NCBI GenBank assembly: GCA_027382625.1
Contig: JAJKFJ010021433.1
Location: forward strand, 1-64,000
Direction of reading: 5' to 3'
Source: Tetmemena sp. SeJ-2015
Taxonomy: Eukaryota > Ciliophora > Spirotrichea > Sporadotrichida > Oxytrichidae
Length of the DNA: 64,000 bases
Shown: positions 35,530-48,070 of the stretch, piece after piece
How positions within the stretch are numbered: position 1 is the first letter of the stretch
Layout of the letters: every line of letters starts with the position of its first letter
Translations under genes and position numbers: made by a program
Notes under the pieces: generated by a model
Seen by the model: the letters and a program-made list of their open reading frames with translations, nothing else
Databases searched by the model: none
Told to the model about the DNA's origin: nothing

Positions 35530-36613
35530 ATGATTTCCTTCAGAGAGAATGATATTGTAATCCTATTTAAGATTTGCATAAGATAGCAATCAAAGTAGGC
35601 TGCCTACCAAGTGCGAGGAGGGGGATGAGTCTAGTTATCAAAACATAAACAACAATGGCTTATAGAGCTAAGCTACTCTCGCAAGTAATGACAGCGCACT
35701 CAACATTCACAACTACAATCTTCAAATGATTCAGTAGCAGCGTAGATCAAGCAACTCCAATTTATAGTTGCAGATCCACTCAATATATTTTAGTACTTAT
35801 AATGTTTGAATGGATACAGTTACTAGAATAGTTGCACTTTCGCTTAGCTGCCTAATGACTCCTTAAATTTGAGCAGTCACTACCTCTAATAAAACTTCGA
35901 TGAGCAGTCTCACCTAGAAACCCATTAATCCAAGTTGACTTCTGCTACCTCTAACAATTAGAAAGCTTAGTAGTAATTCTAAAGCATGAATCAGTTCAGC
36001 AGGACTCGACAAGACACAAGTTTTAATGTGCAAGATAATGAGGACTAAGAAATAGCAGTTGATAGAGTCAACATCAATCAAGAACTTGAGAGGGAGTAAT
36101 ACTATGACACATAACGACAACAAGCTCTGGAGAAATAAAACTATCAGAGAGAGTATATGCTCAATAAGATTTTCTTTCATTTACAATTAAGTAAGATGGG
36201 GACCAGAGTTTCTAAACTCAGAAGACTTAATCCTCAGCTGCCTACTCACACTAACAAAGGAAGGAAAATAGCATCAAGGAAGGCAAGAAATCAAGTTTGA
36301 GTAGCAGTGGAAGAGCAGTATTAGAGAGGAAATTAAGAAACTGCACAGCAACATTAACTAACTCAGACAGAAAATGAACATACCCTATTACAAGCAAGCT
36401 CTCAAGAATTTATTTAGATTCATAATCAATTTCAACTAGGAGATGATGAGTCCCTAGGAGAGAGATAGAGGTGATGCAACTCCCAGCAGATATTCACTAA
36501 TTCAAATTATTATATCATATTTAATGATGCTGATTTAGATTTAGGAATAATACGAGTCGGATTAATCAGACTACTCTCCAGCGATATCCACTAGAAGCTA
36601 TAGATTGATCTGA
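35530..36613 (+). CDS. Q/S/N-rich protein with helical C-terminus
   Basis: Starts MISFREND at 35530 and ends QYESDQSDYSPAISTRSYRLI at TGA 36611-36613. The middle is Gln-rich, followed by EIKKLHSNINQLRQKM and NIPYYKQALKNLFRFI. A 53-bp IES at 36472-36524 (pointer TGATGC) must be removed to reach the stop. Another frame change near 35815 (after FSTYNV) indicates a further IES. No family was recognised. Confidence 0.5.
36472..36524 (+). other. 53-bp IES, pointer TGATGC
   Basis: TGATGC at 36472-36477 and 36525-36530 flanks AT-rich sequence. Excision joins ...DRGDA/EVM-type sequence to LIQIQEQYESDQ and leads to a plausible stop. Confidence 0.55.
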
Positions 36614-36807
36614 TAATGACTGAATTAAAATCTATAAATGAATAATTTAATTTTCCAATCTTTAGTAGTTTATTTCAAAGTTAGCATTTATTCTGAGCGT
36701 TAAAATGTAACTTACTTGATCGAATGCAATTTAATTTTTTAAATGATTGAAACAAATTTACTCTATTATATTTTAATCAGCGAAATTCTAAACAATTCTT
36801 CGCAAAA
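36614..36807. other. Intergenic AT-rich spacer
   Basis: About 190 bp of very AT-rich sequence between two genes on the same strand. Confidence 0.45.
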
Positions 36808-39800
36808 ATGACAACTACAGCCTCAAACCCATAACTTTAATTTATACTCTGGTTTATTTAACAAAACTTCAACGGAGGCTTAATAACCAAGAGAAAAAGC
36901 CAAGCTTGCCTTTGACAAGTTAGCCTTTCCCCTCCCCAAGCGGCTAGGAGAAGACATTAGCATATCAGAGTTCAATCTAACACAACCCCTCTTCTGTAGA
37001 TATCTCTCAGAGAACTTCAAATCAATTACATATAATTTACTTTGAATGATTAACTATTCTGAATGCGTCTGTGGAAGGTAGAAATAATCTTACTCCAATA
37101 AACTTCTCAGTCGATTAAATGTACTCTTAAAAAGCTTCCATCCAAATAGCTGCAAAGTTAGTTAAATAAGCAACAGATTCATTTAACTTATTAGAAAATA
37201 TTAGTTTTATAAATTCCTCGCTCACTTAGGAAAAATTTAACTCGAAGAAGAGAGTGTACCTCTAGAAACCCAAGGAGGCTCTTACTCCTATAATTTATAA
37301 GGCAGAAGGAACCAGATAGAGTGTCAATAATTCTCAGAGTACCAGCAGTATGAATCTAACGCACTAAATTTCAGCCAGGAATAATGACGATCTGCAAGTT
37401 GTCTCACTTTTATTTGATAAATTCTACTTATTGTTTGTTAATTGTAACAGGAAAGACTCAAAACAAAAAAGCCTTTAAAGCTGTGAAATTAATTAAGAAA
37501 GAAGTAAATCAACCTGTGGCCTAAACAGCAACTAACTCCCCACAGAGAATCGGTAGGTTCCCTGCTGAATCACTAGTCAACTTAGTTATTGTATAATACA
37601 TTTAAGGTATTTAAACTAAGAAGGATTTATAACTCAGCATGCATAGGCAAACACAGCTAGAATGAGCATCAAAGAATTTTAGCAAGATGAAGAAGTCAAA
37701 TCCTATGACCAAAGGGGCAACAGAAGAATGTTTAGAGCCAGTTCCTCTTCTGCATTAAGCTAAGATAATAGTTATTTGAAAGGCTCGCAACTTGAAAACA
37801 GCAATCGAAACATCTAACTCACGAATACTAATGCAAGAGTCAGTACTCAGTTTTTCAAATAAAGAAACTCAGTCCAACCATCTGAGGGGACCAGCAACTA
37901 TCAAATTAGCACACCTCACCTTGGCAAAAACTAGCCATCTTCAAAAGGATAAGGTCCTGCTACTCAAACTAATCTTCTATAATAAGCAGAGTCTACTCTC
38001 TTAGTAAAATTCTGCCACTTCTGCCAATTTGACTTAAGGTGAGCTTTCTTCAGCCAAAGCTCCTAAAATAGATAGCAGTTAAAGATTTTTGACTAGAACC
38101 ATGCAGAGCTTTTTCCCTCAAGCTATGCATCCTTCTAGAGTTTAGAGTTCAAGTATATCGCAACTGTCACAACCAAAGAACTTTAATGGATCAAGCACTG
38201 CTAGAGAATCTGGAGAGTTCAGAACTATCACTCAGCAAACTAGCGCACGAAAGTTGAAGAACAGCCATGAATTCTATATAATGGTTAACTCTTTAATTTA
38301 TAATTGTAAAATGAAATAATGATAGACTTACCAAGAACTACTGGAAAACTTTCTAAATTTTAGAGAGAGAAATCTGCGGAAGAGGAAACCACATTTGCTT
38401 ATGAAAATCATCCCAGAGTCTTAGAGATACTTCAGATACTTAAATCTCATACCAATTCTATAAAATTATGCAATGGTTAAATTTGGGAAACGACGCATAG
38501 TAATCTTAACCTAAGTTGGATCTTATTTCTGGCAGTAGAATCTTTAACGACTGAGATACTAAGACAAGTTACAAGGCATCTAGCCTATTACAAACTTCTG
38601 CTTCTCAACCAAGATACCTAACTTTTATGATATATTTGGGAATCAATATGAATGTAGTTATAAACTATAGACAATAGAGGAAATACTGCCTAACCTTTAA
38701 ACTCCTCTTCCTCAGTGTAAATAAATTGATCTTCAGTAGCAAGACTTTCTAACCCAAATTTCCAGAGAGAATCTATTGAAAATGTTATCAGTCAGATAAA
38801 ACACAAAGTCATTGATTAAATTGTAAAACTAGATTTGAATGAGAAAGGTAAAGGTACTGGGCTTAGAGATTCTGTGACTAGTTTACTCGATAATCATCAA
38901 GCTTCCTATCTTTAAGATATGTAAATTCTATTAGTGTTAGGAGTAGCTTTTTTAATGAGAGAATAAAGCAAAGCTAGAGAGGAACTCAAGACTGCATTTG
39001 AGCTGTAGAAAACATACATAGCTTCGGCAGGATGACAGTTAAATAATATTTACTATTTCATAAAACTAGTTTTCAAAGATATTATGTATCCAAGCACAAT
39101 TGACGAAATAAAGCAGCAAATGAAAGGAAACTTCTTTGACCTGTATACTAGGTCAATTAAGAACTCTATTATGTTTGAAAAACTCTTCAATGAAACTATC
39201 TCTGAGCCCAATCACACAATTTAATCTCAATAAACGCCTCTGAGCGCTCTTCAAAGCAAGAAACTCAAAGTTATTCAAGAGAAGGGGCTCGCATAGTAAG
39301 CCATAGAAGACTAATACAAGTTCAAAATTGATTACAAGATGTCTTCAAGAGAAAAAGCATAGATTCTTCTTGCATGGCTTTCTGAAATGGCAAAAAAGTA
39401 TGTGACTTCAAAGGAGGTTACTTAGCTTGAAAAGCTTAGGAATTCCTAGTAACTAATCTGTTTTACATTGGTGAACCTGATTGACTAGTCCTCTCTGGAA
39501 GTAAATGAGCGAGGACTGTGTTTAGAGAAATGCTTGGTGCTGTTCTTTTAGCTGTTTGAAACCTACGAATCAGTGATAGAGAAGCGAGTTGAAAAGAAAA
39601 GAGAGCTTATTGAAATCAAGGAGAGGGAGAGGATCATAGATGAGTACAGAAAGAAGTATGTTGACACTAGTGAGAATTATAATTTCATTCATCTCTTTAA
39701 GTATTTAAAATGAGAAGTACAAAATTTGGACGGAGAGTTCAAAAGTCTGAAAGAAAAGCACGAGAAACTTCTCTACAGCAACAATATTCTAATCAATAAG

Positions 39801-42800
39801 TATCAGCTTCTCAAAAACATTACTGAAACCTTAAGTAAGTAAAGCATCAAGGACTTGAAGAATCTCAATATTGACTAAAAGTAGTTCTTATTTAACCTAC
39901 TATATAGTTATTTAAAAACAACAAACATTAACAAGCTATGTAAATTCAATACCAGCTTAAGAGGCGATCTATGAGTCCTTCAAAGAATCCTAGTCTTGCC
40001 GAATCGCCTGACAAGTATGACGAGAACGGATCTCCCTCCAGATATTCTAACAACTAAAATGAGCTTCTAATTTTTGAAAGACTTGAGAAAATGTACAAGC
40101 TGCAGTATAAATCATTTAATAAGTCTTACAAAGAATGATTAATCTTTTCTTCATTGAAGGAAGAATGCTATAAAATTATCTCAACTCAAAGAGACTGGAT
40201 TTTTGAGTAGCGCAAGTATCTTTAGTCTTAGATGCTAGAAAAGAAGAGGCCTCTAACCTTGCATTAAGCACTCATGCTATCGGACAACAATCTTGATTTG
40301 TACAGGGATAATTTACATATTAGTTTTATTCTGCTATAATTTTGACGCAATTGAGAATGCTTTCAATGACTAAGGTTTCATAAGTGATGATGACAGCGAC
40401 CAAAGTGAAAAAGGGAGGGAAGCCCACAGGCAAAGAGTGCAAACTAGATACCAGCACTTAAAAGATCCCAAAAATTCTTTCTATGACAACAGTCAGAGAC
40501 TACATCAATCTCCTAAGCCATACAATCTCTCATAAAGAACAGTCTCTCAGGATAGAATAATCACTTAAGACCTTAGTTGGAGATTGATACGATGCGGAAG
40601 ATTGGAAGTAAGGGTCAAAGAGCTTAAGATCTGTTTGTGAAACTTAGAGGGGATATAAAATCTGGATCCCCTGGCTTTCCAGGAGATCTGCATCGTCGGT
40701 AGAGTCAGGCTCCCTCTATGATAAATTTGAACAGCCGAAGCTTCTTTAACTTAGAGAGCAAGCTCAACTCTGTTAATGGAGCTGCAATATATGGCAGTCC
40801 TATGATGCTTTATATTTAATTGCATATTTAATTCTTGCATCGCAGATCCGACATTTACTAAATGATTCCACATTTCAAGGATTCAAGAGATGACCTTACC
40901 ACAACTAGGAATATAGGAACTGGAAATAATCTTCAAGTGGTAACTTTCTCTTCTTAGAAAGATGAGATTAAATCTTTGAGTCACAGCGAGGGTGGAGGAG
41001 GGACTAGTGTTGTAGGCAAAGAGTTGGAAAAGAATGGGGCTGCTTCAATTTTAACTCTCTAATAGAGCAATTCAATAAAGAAGGCTCCCACTCTCAAAAG
41101 ATAAAACTCAGAAAAGAATATCTGTAAGTATCAATATGAATTTCGATTATGATAGGACTTGAAGCATTTATATGACTTTTCTTAATTAGAAAATATTTTG
41201 GATGAGGAGAATCTAGAACTAGAGTTTGCAGAGACTTGCCTTGATAGATTCAATCTGTACCCTGACTAAGTGCTGGCTTCCTTAGACTTGCTAGAGACTT
41301 TAAAGAATAAAGAGCAAGAGAGCAAAGAGATTCAAGTAGACCTAATAAAGCCTCAAACATAAGCACAGACTATAACTGTCGATTATGCAACAGGAGACGA
41401 TGACATTGACCTCTATCAAAGTATCGATGACGATAAGGTATGTTCTTCATTTTTCTTTTACCATTTTAGATGTCAAATCTACTGGGAGAAGATCTTTTTA
41501 TGAACTCATTGGTCAGGAATAAATCCTCTGGCACTTCAAACGCAGCAATTAAAATAAATGACTCATAAAAATTTGCTCAAGTAATTATTTGTAACAGCAG
41601 CAGTTGGAGATTTATCAGACAGTTTAAAAGTGAAGAAGAAGAGTCACCCTCCTGCTGCTTTTAAGAAGTAAAATACAAATAGATCATCTGCAAATCCAAA
41701 TTTCCTGCCACATCTTGAAAGTATTTCAGAGCGAGAGGAGGATGATGGGCATGATAGATCCATGTCCAACCTAGATTCGTAAAATAGAATAGCACTCCAA
41801 TCCTTCAACCTCTAAGCATCGCTAGACTTTTTGAATATAGAGAAGTACCTCCAATCTAAATTAATTTATCTTAGTTCAAGATGGAAGTAAAGAAAACTAC
41901 ATCGAACTTATTGAATTCTCTCCTTGATTAGGAATAGATGATGCTGCTTTATAAGATCAAATAAAAAAAGGCAAGCAATCTAAGAAATAGAAGACTCTAG
42001 GCAATGAAACAAAAACTAGAGCAGGATAAAAATAATGTATTCACTCCATCTAATGGGCCATAATCTAATGGTCCTAGCAGGTTGTAATCAGTAACACTCA
42101 ACGCCTAGGCAACTGCAGAGAAGGTCGTACCTCAGCCAATCATAGGAGACAACAATTCCAACATGGACTACGAAGATATCATGTAGGAAATAGATATTGA
42201 GGAATAAGATGATAAGGAGCACTCTTTCGATGAGGAGGTTTACCAATCACAATTGCCTAAACGTTTGCTATAAGCAACTGAAACCTTCTAGAATATGATT
42301 AAGCTACTTCCCAAAGATGAGTTTGGAGACTTCATTTACTCTAAATCATTACTTATATTTACAAGGGAACAGACATTGATGACCTGGCTTCTTAGAAACT
42401 AAGAGACTTTGGACAACGATTCTCTCAGTTAGTTCATAGATTAGCTAGAGAGAAAGAAGAAAGAGAAAATGACGAGTTTTAAAGAGGAAGAGGGATGAAG
42501 GTAATAAGTCCGGATGGATCTCTGCAAGGAGCTTCAGTGATTGAAAAGCCCAAAAAGATTTTCACTGAGAAAATGATTTAGACTGAGTAGAGCTATATCA
42601 AAGAGCTAAAAAGGCTTGAGGAGCTAAACAACAAAAACAAAGAAAAGAAAGATGCAATTGTAGGACTTGATTTCACTGCTCAAGCTAACAAAGCTAATGG
42701 AAGAAAAGGAAGGAGACAGTTGAAGCCTCAGATATTTATGCCGTTCAACTTAGGCAGGCAAACTGATTTTACTGTAACAGGCAAGCAACATTAGGCAGTT

Positions 42801-44132
42801 AAGTACTTATCAAACTTCTTTGAAAATTACAGTAAGAATTATATACACAAGGATTTAAATTATAGAGAATAGAGATTGGGTTAAGTAGTCTGGCAGTTTA
42901 TCTATTAAACTTCTTCTTAAGATGATAAACTCTTGGTACTACGAGAAAGCCATATCTGGCCGAGAATCATAGTCAATCAAAGGCCAGCCAATGACGGAAT
43001 ATGTCTACGATTTCTATTATGTAATTATCAGCTATCTCCTAACATATTGTTAGAATAAATATGGAATTGTAAAGATTACCGAAAAGAAAATTAGAGAGCT
43101 TTTGGTTTCAATATTAGAAAACAAAGATAGGATTTTCAAGTTGGAGTTATTCGCTCGTTTCTTGCAGATTACAAGGCGCCAGTATTCTAACAATGATCTT
43201 ACTATGTTTTATAAATTGAATTAGCTTTTCACTTTCAAGTAAGTAAAATTATTTTCGCATTTAAACTTCTCATAGTGACATCTTCAAGAACTAGAACTTC
43301 CTGAGAAGAGAGTTTTTCTTTGACAGCACACATTTGAAGTCTGATTAGTGTTTGCATCATCTGAAGATGTTTCTTTCTAATAAGTTGTCTGGTGATCGAC
43401 TACATAATTTCATAAAGATCTATCACACGATAGTGGCTCTAGAAAACAACATTAAAATAACGGATGTAACTCTTTACAAGCTCAATTTGAAAGATTTGAC
43501 TGTAACTTGCGAAAAAGCTTACGAGCTTGGTGTGGATCTATACAGACAGGTCAAGGCCACCATATGTCAATTTATAAGAATACTTATTTTGTCAAGTTTT
43601 GATTGAGAGAGGCATAGTAAAGATTCCTAACGCAATTGGTATGCCAGGGTCAAGCGTTCCCTCGACCTACAACTCAAATACTTCAAAGACCTCTGGTGGT
43701 AAAAATTCAGTAGCTGCAATAGCCCTCCCTCTATTCAATTAATCAAGTAGTCCTGACAAAGCTAATAAAGTGAAAGATAAAGTGGCCTAGTAACTACTGA
43801 ATATAAATGAAACTGACTAGGAAGATGAGGATGCAGAAGATGAGGAAGATGAAAACTCTGGATTCAGCAAACTCTCTAGCTACTAGCTCTATTTGCTATA
43901 ATAGATGCAGCAAATATTCTATGATTTTGAAGAGGTAAAGATAAATTAGTTGTTCTTATCTTCTAATTAGTTTTCTCGAATCATGTTGGACATTAAGGAG
44001 AAGCAAGACTTTAGCAGAGACAGCTTGATGGTGATGTTCGATAGAGAGAGGCTTTTGAAGGGAGATGAAAAAGGAGTATCACTTGAAACCATCATCTCAT
44101 TTATATTTAGATACGAGCTCATGCCAGTTTGA
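36808..44132 (+). CDS. Very large protein with an axonemal-dynein-light-chain-like block (AXDND1-like)
   Basis: MTTTASNPQLQ at 36808, stop TGA 44130-44132 after RYELMPV. About 7.3 kb of largely Q/S/N-rich coding sequence with structured islands: LAFPLPKRLGEDISISEFNL; LTPIIYKAEGTRQ; an island near 39300-39660 with ICFTLVNLIDQSSLEVNERG, CLVLFFQLFETYES, then a charged helix; DWIFEQRKYLQSQMLEKKRP; and near 43080-44130 a helical end (LVSILENKDRIFKLELFARF; NFIKIYHTIVALENNIKI). The E-R-G-containing helix followed by a long charged helix resembles the Ax_dynein_light domain of DNALI1/AXDND1, which inner-arm dynein subunits share. That is a motif-level inference. IES examples include 40131-40160. The locus could be two adjacent genes if an unrecognised boundary exists. 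Confidence 0.45.
40131..40160 (+). other. 30-bp IES containing TGA, pointer AAGAATG
   Basis: AAGAATG at 40131-40137 and 40161-40167. Retention gives TGA right after YKE. Excision gives SYKECYKIISTQRDWIFEQ in frame. Confidence 0.8.
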
Positions 44133-44352
44133 AAACACATCATATCTCAAATATTTCTAAACAATATATGCATGCTAATTTATCATAGCTATTTATGTAT
44201 TTATTTTCTTTTGAATTTCCCCATTCGTACATAAGAGCCAGTTTATGCTAAAAATACTGCGTTTAAAAATTAATAGCAAAATAGGGTGCTATCATTATAA
44301 TTGAAGAGCATATAAGAATATCAAAAAGCTATAGTATCTGTGCGTTGATAAA

Positions 44353-45253
44353 ATGTCAATTCAAGATCAAACAAAGATCAAGGTCGCAATTAGAGTCAGA
44401 CCTCTTCAAGACCACGAAATAAATGCTGGCCATGAAACTAATCGATTCCAGATTGATGGAAACCAAAGCCTCATCAAGTAAGAATATGACCTACGATTAA
44501 CCAATCGATGTCAAGGTCATAATTTTGGAGTATTCGAATTATTTCTTCGAATTCTAACTAATGGATTTTAGTGTGAGAGGCGAAGAAAGGAGCAAGGCTT
44601 ACAGATTCGATCAAGTTTTTGACATGAATACAAAGCAATCAGACGTTTATAAAGGCCTCAACATTTAGAATATGGTTACAAAAGTAGTAGAGGTAGGTTA
44701 TTCAATTCGAGAGTCATCCATTATATTACGCCCTATAAATTAAAATCCTAAAATACTTCTAGGGCTATCATGCTACTATTTTCGCCTATGGATAGACAGG
44801 ATCCGGAAAGACTTTCACAATGGAGGGCAATAAATATGTCAAAGCTTTGGAGTAAGCCGATGGAACTAGAATTACCAAGGCACCTCAACTAGGCAGCGGC
44901 TAAGACATAGAACAGCTAATTCCCTTTATTTTTTTAAATGATATATTTTTTGCTTGGAATAACATATCGTGCGGTATCGGATATGTTTAAGGAGATAAAA
45001 CGTGTGAAGGAAAAGGAAGGCAAGCACATCAATGTCTTCTGCTCCTTCCTCTAAATTTACAATGAAAGAGTTTATGACCTATTAAATGAAAACAGTCTTC
45101 AAGCTGGTAAATAGAAAAACGAGAGAGGGCTCCCACAGCAAGGATTGAGAATAAGATGGACTAAAAAGGAGTAGTTCGTGGTTGAGAATCTATATGTAAA
45201 CGAGTGCCAAAATGTGTAAGATGTTATTGCGCTATTCAACTAGGGAATTAAAA
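44353..45253 (+). other. Kinesin segment (MDS) 1, ends with pointer CTAGGGAATTAAAA
   Basis: Contains the start, P-loop and part of the motor. The 14-bp pointer at 45240-45253 recurs at 47035-47048. Within it the reading is ...ALFNQGIK. Confidence 0.85.
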
Positions 45254-48060
45254 TTTTTAAACTAAAAATTATGCCTCTTCGCGTTCACATACCATATTTA
45301 CAATTACAGTTGAAAAGAAGGAAAATCTTCAAACTTAGATAATGTAGTGACTAGTAAGCTCTAGCTTGTGGATTTAGCTGGTTCTGAAAAGATTTCAGCA
45401 ACTGGTACCACTGGATAAACGCAAAAGGAATCAATTACCATCAATTAATCTCTATTCACTCTCAGGAAAGTTATTTCATTTTTGATACGAGAGTGTGATG
45501 AAACTCATCATGTTCCCTACAGAGATTCATTCTGACATAAATTCATTACTCTGCCTTTTAGATATCGATCCAAAGATAAGAATCATCAACTGAAGAAAGA
45601 ATAATCTAAAATATTTTGCATAAAGTCAGGATGCTTTAGATCGAAATTAATAATGCAAACGATCACATAGCATTTTTAACTAATCTAACCAATGAAAAGC
45701 CTCGAGCATTCGGTCTTTAACTCATGAAGGTAGAGGATGACTTCATCGACCTTGGTGATGGTTAAAAGATTAGAGTATGTATTTAACTTTAAATGATAAA
45801 CCTTGAAATAGTTAGAGCCATTTGATTTGGAAAAAATGATGGGGAATATAGCCGCAAAAAGCAATTCAGTATTTATGATAATGATAATAATTCATAAGCT
45901 ATAAAGATGAACGATAACAATACGAACTAGGATGAAATCAACTTCATGCTTCAAGATTTAGCTCCTCAGTAAAAGGGTTAAGACCCAGTAAAAGGTTAAT
46001 AGATTCATGCAAAGGTACATCCAATGCCCTCTATGCCTCCTCAATAAACTCAAAGCCTTGAGTAAACACCAACAAATAAAGCTTCTCTCCATACCTAATC
46101 ATCTTCTAAAATCCAATCTATCAAGCTTGATTTATTATAAAAAAGTTTATGATTCACTTAGCATTCCAAGGCAATAAATTATCAATTCAAATAATACCAG
46201 ATCGAATTCTAAGTCTCCTGTAATGACTTACAAGGAGCAAGTTGAAAACGACAATGAGAGACTATAGAGTTAAGAGCTTCTTCAAGCTAACTAGTACTTA
46301 AGAGATGAGATAGAAAAACTTTCTAAAGGAACTGAGACTCAATAGAATATTCTATGAAATCTCTCAAGAGAATCTGCATTTGAGAGAGAAGATAGAAGTT
46401 CTTGAAAGCATTATCAGTGCAAATAAACAAGAGTTTGAGAACTTGGTGAGTGCGAAGATTATAAATACCATGGAGAAATCTACTTATGACTATCATGGTG
46501 GAGCTAAGGGATCGCATACTTCAATAGACAAGGTTTATCACGAACTTATTGAGCTCCGCGAACACAATAGAATATTAGAGAAAAGAGTCAAGACACTTGA
46601 GATTATTATGTCTATAAGTATTTTAGAAGCAGAATATAGACATGACTAAAAATTTGGACTTTGTAGGAAATAATGAACCCTCTAGACCGGTTATGTAGCA
46701 ATAAAGAAAGGTTAAGAAGCCAAATTACTTGAATGACGAATCAGAGTAAAGTGACTATGATTTTGGAGGAGTTAATAATTGGTATAGAATAAGGTCACTC
46801 TAATAACAGAATGCAACCTATCGATACTATGGCTATATAAAATTAGTTACTGCGAATTGGAGGAGATATGGGCGCAGTAGTTCCCCCTATGCCAAGAGAC
46901 TCCAAGAAATCTTACTAGGATTTAGGTGCTTAGCCGACTTTAGCTCAACTTATGCGCAAGAAAAGATGAGCCTATATTTATATTTCATTATGAATTTTGA
47001 CTGTAGTTAACTAATGTCATTTTATTTGTATTTTCTAGGGAATTAAAAACAAGGTTGTTGCTTCTCATAATCTGAATCATGCCTATATAATATCAATAGT
47101 TGAAACAGTTGATCCTTCAAACTTAAATTCTCTCTTTAATTTAAAGTTATAAATAGGTTGAGTGAACTGAGTTCTTAAGGAAGGGAGTGTTAAATTTAAT
47201 GTTGATAAGAGATTCAAAGCTGACTAGTTTACTGAAGCAGTCTCTAGGAGGAAATTCTACTGTCTTATGATTGCTTGCATTTCTCCTTCAGATAAATACT
47301 ATGAGGAGAGCGTTTCAACTTTGAACTATGCTCAAAGAGCAGCCAATATATCCAACTAGCCTACCAAAAATATCGATCATTATAAATTTCATCAACGATC
47401 TAAAGGTATTATTTCATTTTCTCTGAGTATGTTTTAGCATAAAATCAATAGAAAGATCGAACTTAAGAATGCAAACTAATGTCATTCATTATGTATTATA
47501 TTTGTCAATTCAGTATTCAGCAACGAAAGCACTTCACCCTATCCTACAAACTGTAAGATTATCTTAAGATCTAAACTTATAAGTGCATTAAGCTATGAGT
47601 TCAAATAACACAATCGACCGATCTTAGCCCGATGTTCAGATCAAAGGAAAGACTCTCAACAAAAAGAAGTCCCTCGCTATCAAGATCCATTATTAAACTT
47701 TAACTTCATAAATGACTTTCTTAATAACGGATCTGCTGCTGCTCCTCTTTATCATAAATTCCCTTAGCAAATTTAATGAGAGACTAGTTTAGACTGTGTC
47801 TAAAGTTACAGAGCTGCAATAAAATAGACTTATATGAACGGAGACTCGTGATAACGAGATTTTCACAATCTCTCACCATTTAATTATTTGCTTTTTGGAG
47901 GAGGTGGAACTTATGTGAGAGGGGCTGAATCAGTGCCAAGAGCTGGGATGACTAAAGTTCAATCAACTCCTCAAATGAAGATGAATCTGAATTAGCAATA
48001 CGCGATGCACCATCACGCAAACACTGATCTCTCAGATTAAGATCATATTGCGCAGTTCAG
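44353..48060 (+). CDS. Kinesin with N-terminal motor, scrambled germline gene
   Basis: ATG 44353. Microtubule motor: IKVAIRVRPLQDHE near the start, P-loop FAYGQTGSGKT, switch I NHASSRSH (only after unscrambling), switch II LVDLAGSEK, then SKLTSLLKQSLGGNS and ESVSTLNYAQRAANI, followed by a neck (NIDPKIRIINDLK) and coiled coil. Introns at 44478-44571, 44693-44762 and 47406-47437; IES 44915-44951. Motor pieces lie in two interleaved runs (odd pieces 44353-45873, even pieces 47035 onward) and must be joined through seven pointers. One base is missing after ...LGGNST (about 47260) relative to ...LMIACISPSD. Tail pieces (45873-46930 coiled coil and Q-rich; 47640-48060 with GGGGTYVRGAESVP) are only partly ordered. 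The kinesin subfamily cannot be assigned. Confidence 0.85.
44915..44951 (+). other. 37-bp IES in the kinesin, pointer GCT
   Basis: GCT at 44915-44917 and 44952-44954. Excision joins GSGQDIEQ to LGITYRAVSDMF, the expected kinesin sequence. Retention shifts frame. Confidence 0.75.
45271..45529 (+). other. Kinesin segment 3, pointers ATGCC and AGAGATTCA
   Basis: Carries SSRSHTIFTI, LVDLAGSEK and ends HHVPYRDS. AGAGATTCA at 45521-45529 matches 47208-47216. Confidence 0.85.
45562..45590 (+). other. Kinesin segment 5, pointers ATATCGATC and TCATCAAC
   Basis: A 29-bp segment giving IDPKIRIIN of the neck. TCATCAAC at 45583-45590 matches 47389-47396. Confidence 0.8.
45652..45873 (+). other. Kinesin segment 7, pointers AATGCAAAC and CAATTCAGTATT
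   Basis: Gives DHIAFLTNLTNEKPRAFGL and more. CAATTCAGTATT at 45862-45873 matches 47506-47517, where segment 8 starts. A GT-AG intron probably lies at about 45776-45811. Confidence 0.75.
47035..47083 (+). other. Kinesin segment 2, pointers CTAGGGAATTAAAA and ATGCC
   Basis: Supplies KNKVVASHNLNHA, the residues missing between segments 1 and 3. ATGCC at 47079-47083 matches 45271-45275. Confidence 0.85.
47208..47378 (+). other. Kinesin segment 4, pointers AGAGATTCA and ATATCGATC
   Basis: Carries RDSKLTSLLKQSLGGNS and the ISP...LNYAQRAANI block. ATATCGATC at 47370-47378 matches 45562-45570. One base appears to be missing inside the segment. Confidence 0.85.
47389..47476 (+). other. Kinesin segment 6 (with a 32-nt intron), pointers TCATCAAC and AATGCAAAC
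   Basis: Gives NDLK, intron 47406-47437, then HKINRKIELKNAN. AATGCAAAC at 47468-47476 matches 45652-45660. Confidence 0.8.
47506..47560 (+). other. Start of kinesin segment 8, pointer CAATTCAGTATT
   Basis: The pointer at 47506-47517 matches the end of segment 7. Reading continues NSVFSNESTSPYPTN. Its 3' boundary and the order of later tail pieces were not resolved. Confidence 0.55.
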
Positions 48061-48070
48061 AGTCACATAA

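Noticed and set aside
45530..45561. Reading straight through the kinesin after VPYRDS
   Set aside because: Collinear reading gives a TGA and non-kinesin residues. The pointer AGAGATTCA at 47208 supplies SKLTSLLKQSLGGNS instead.
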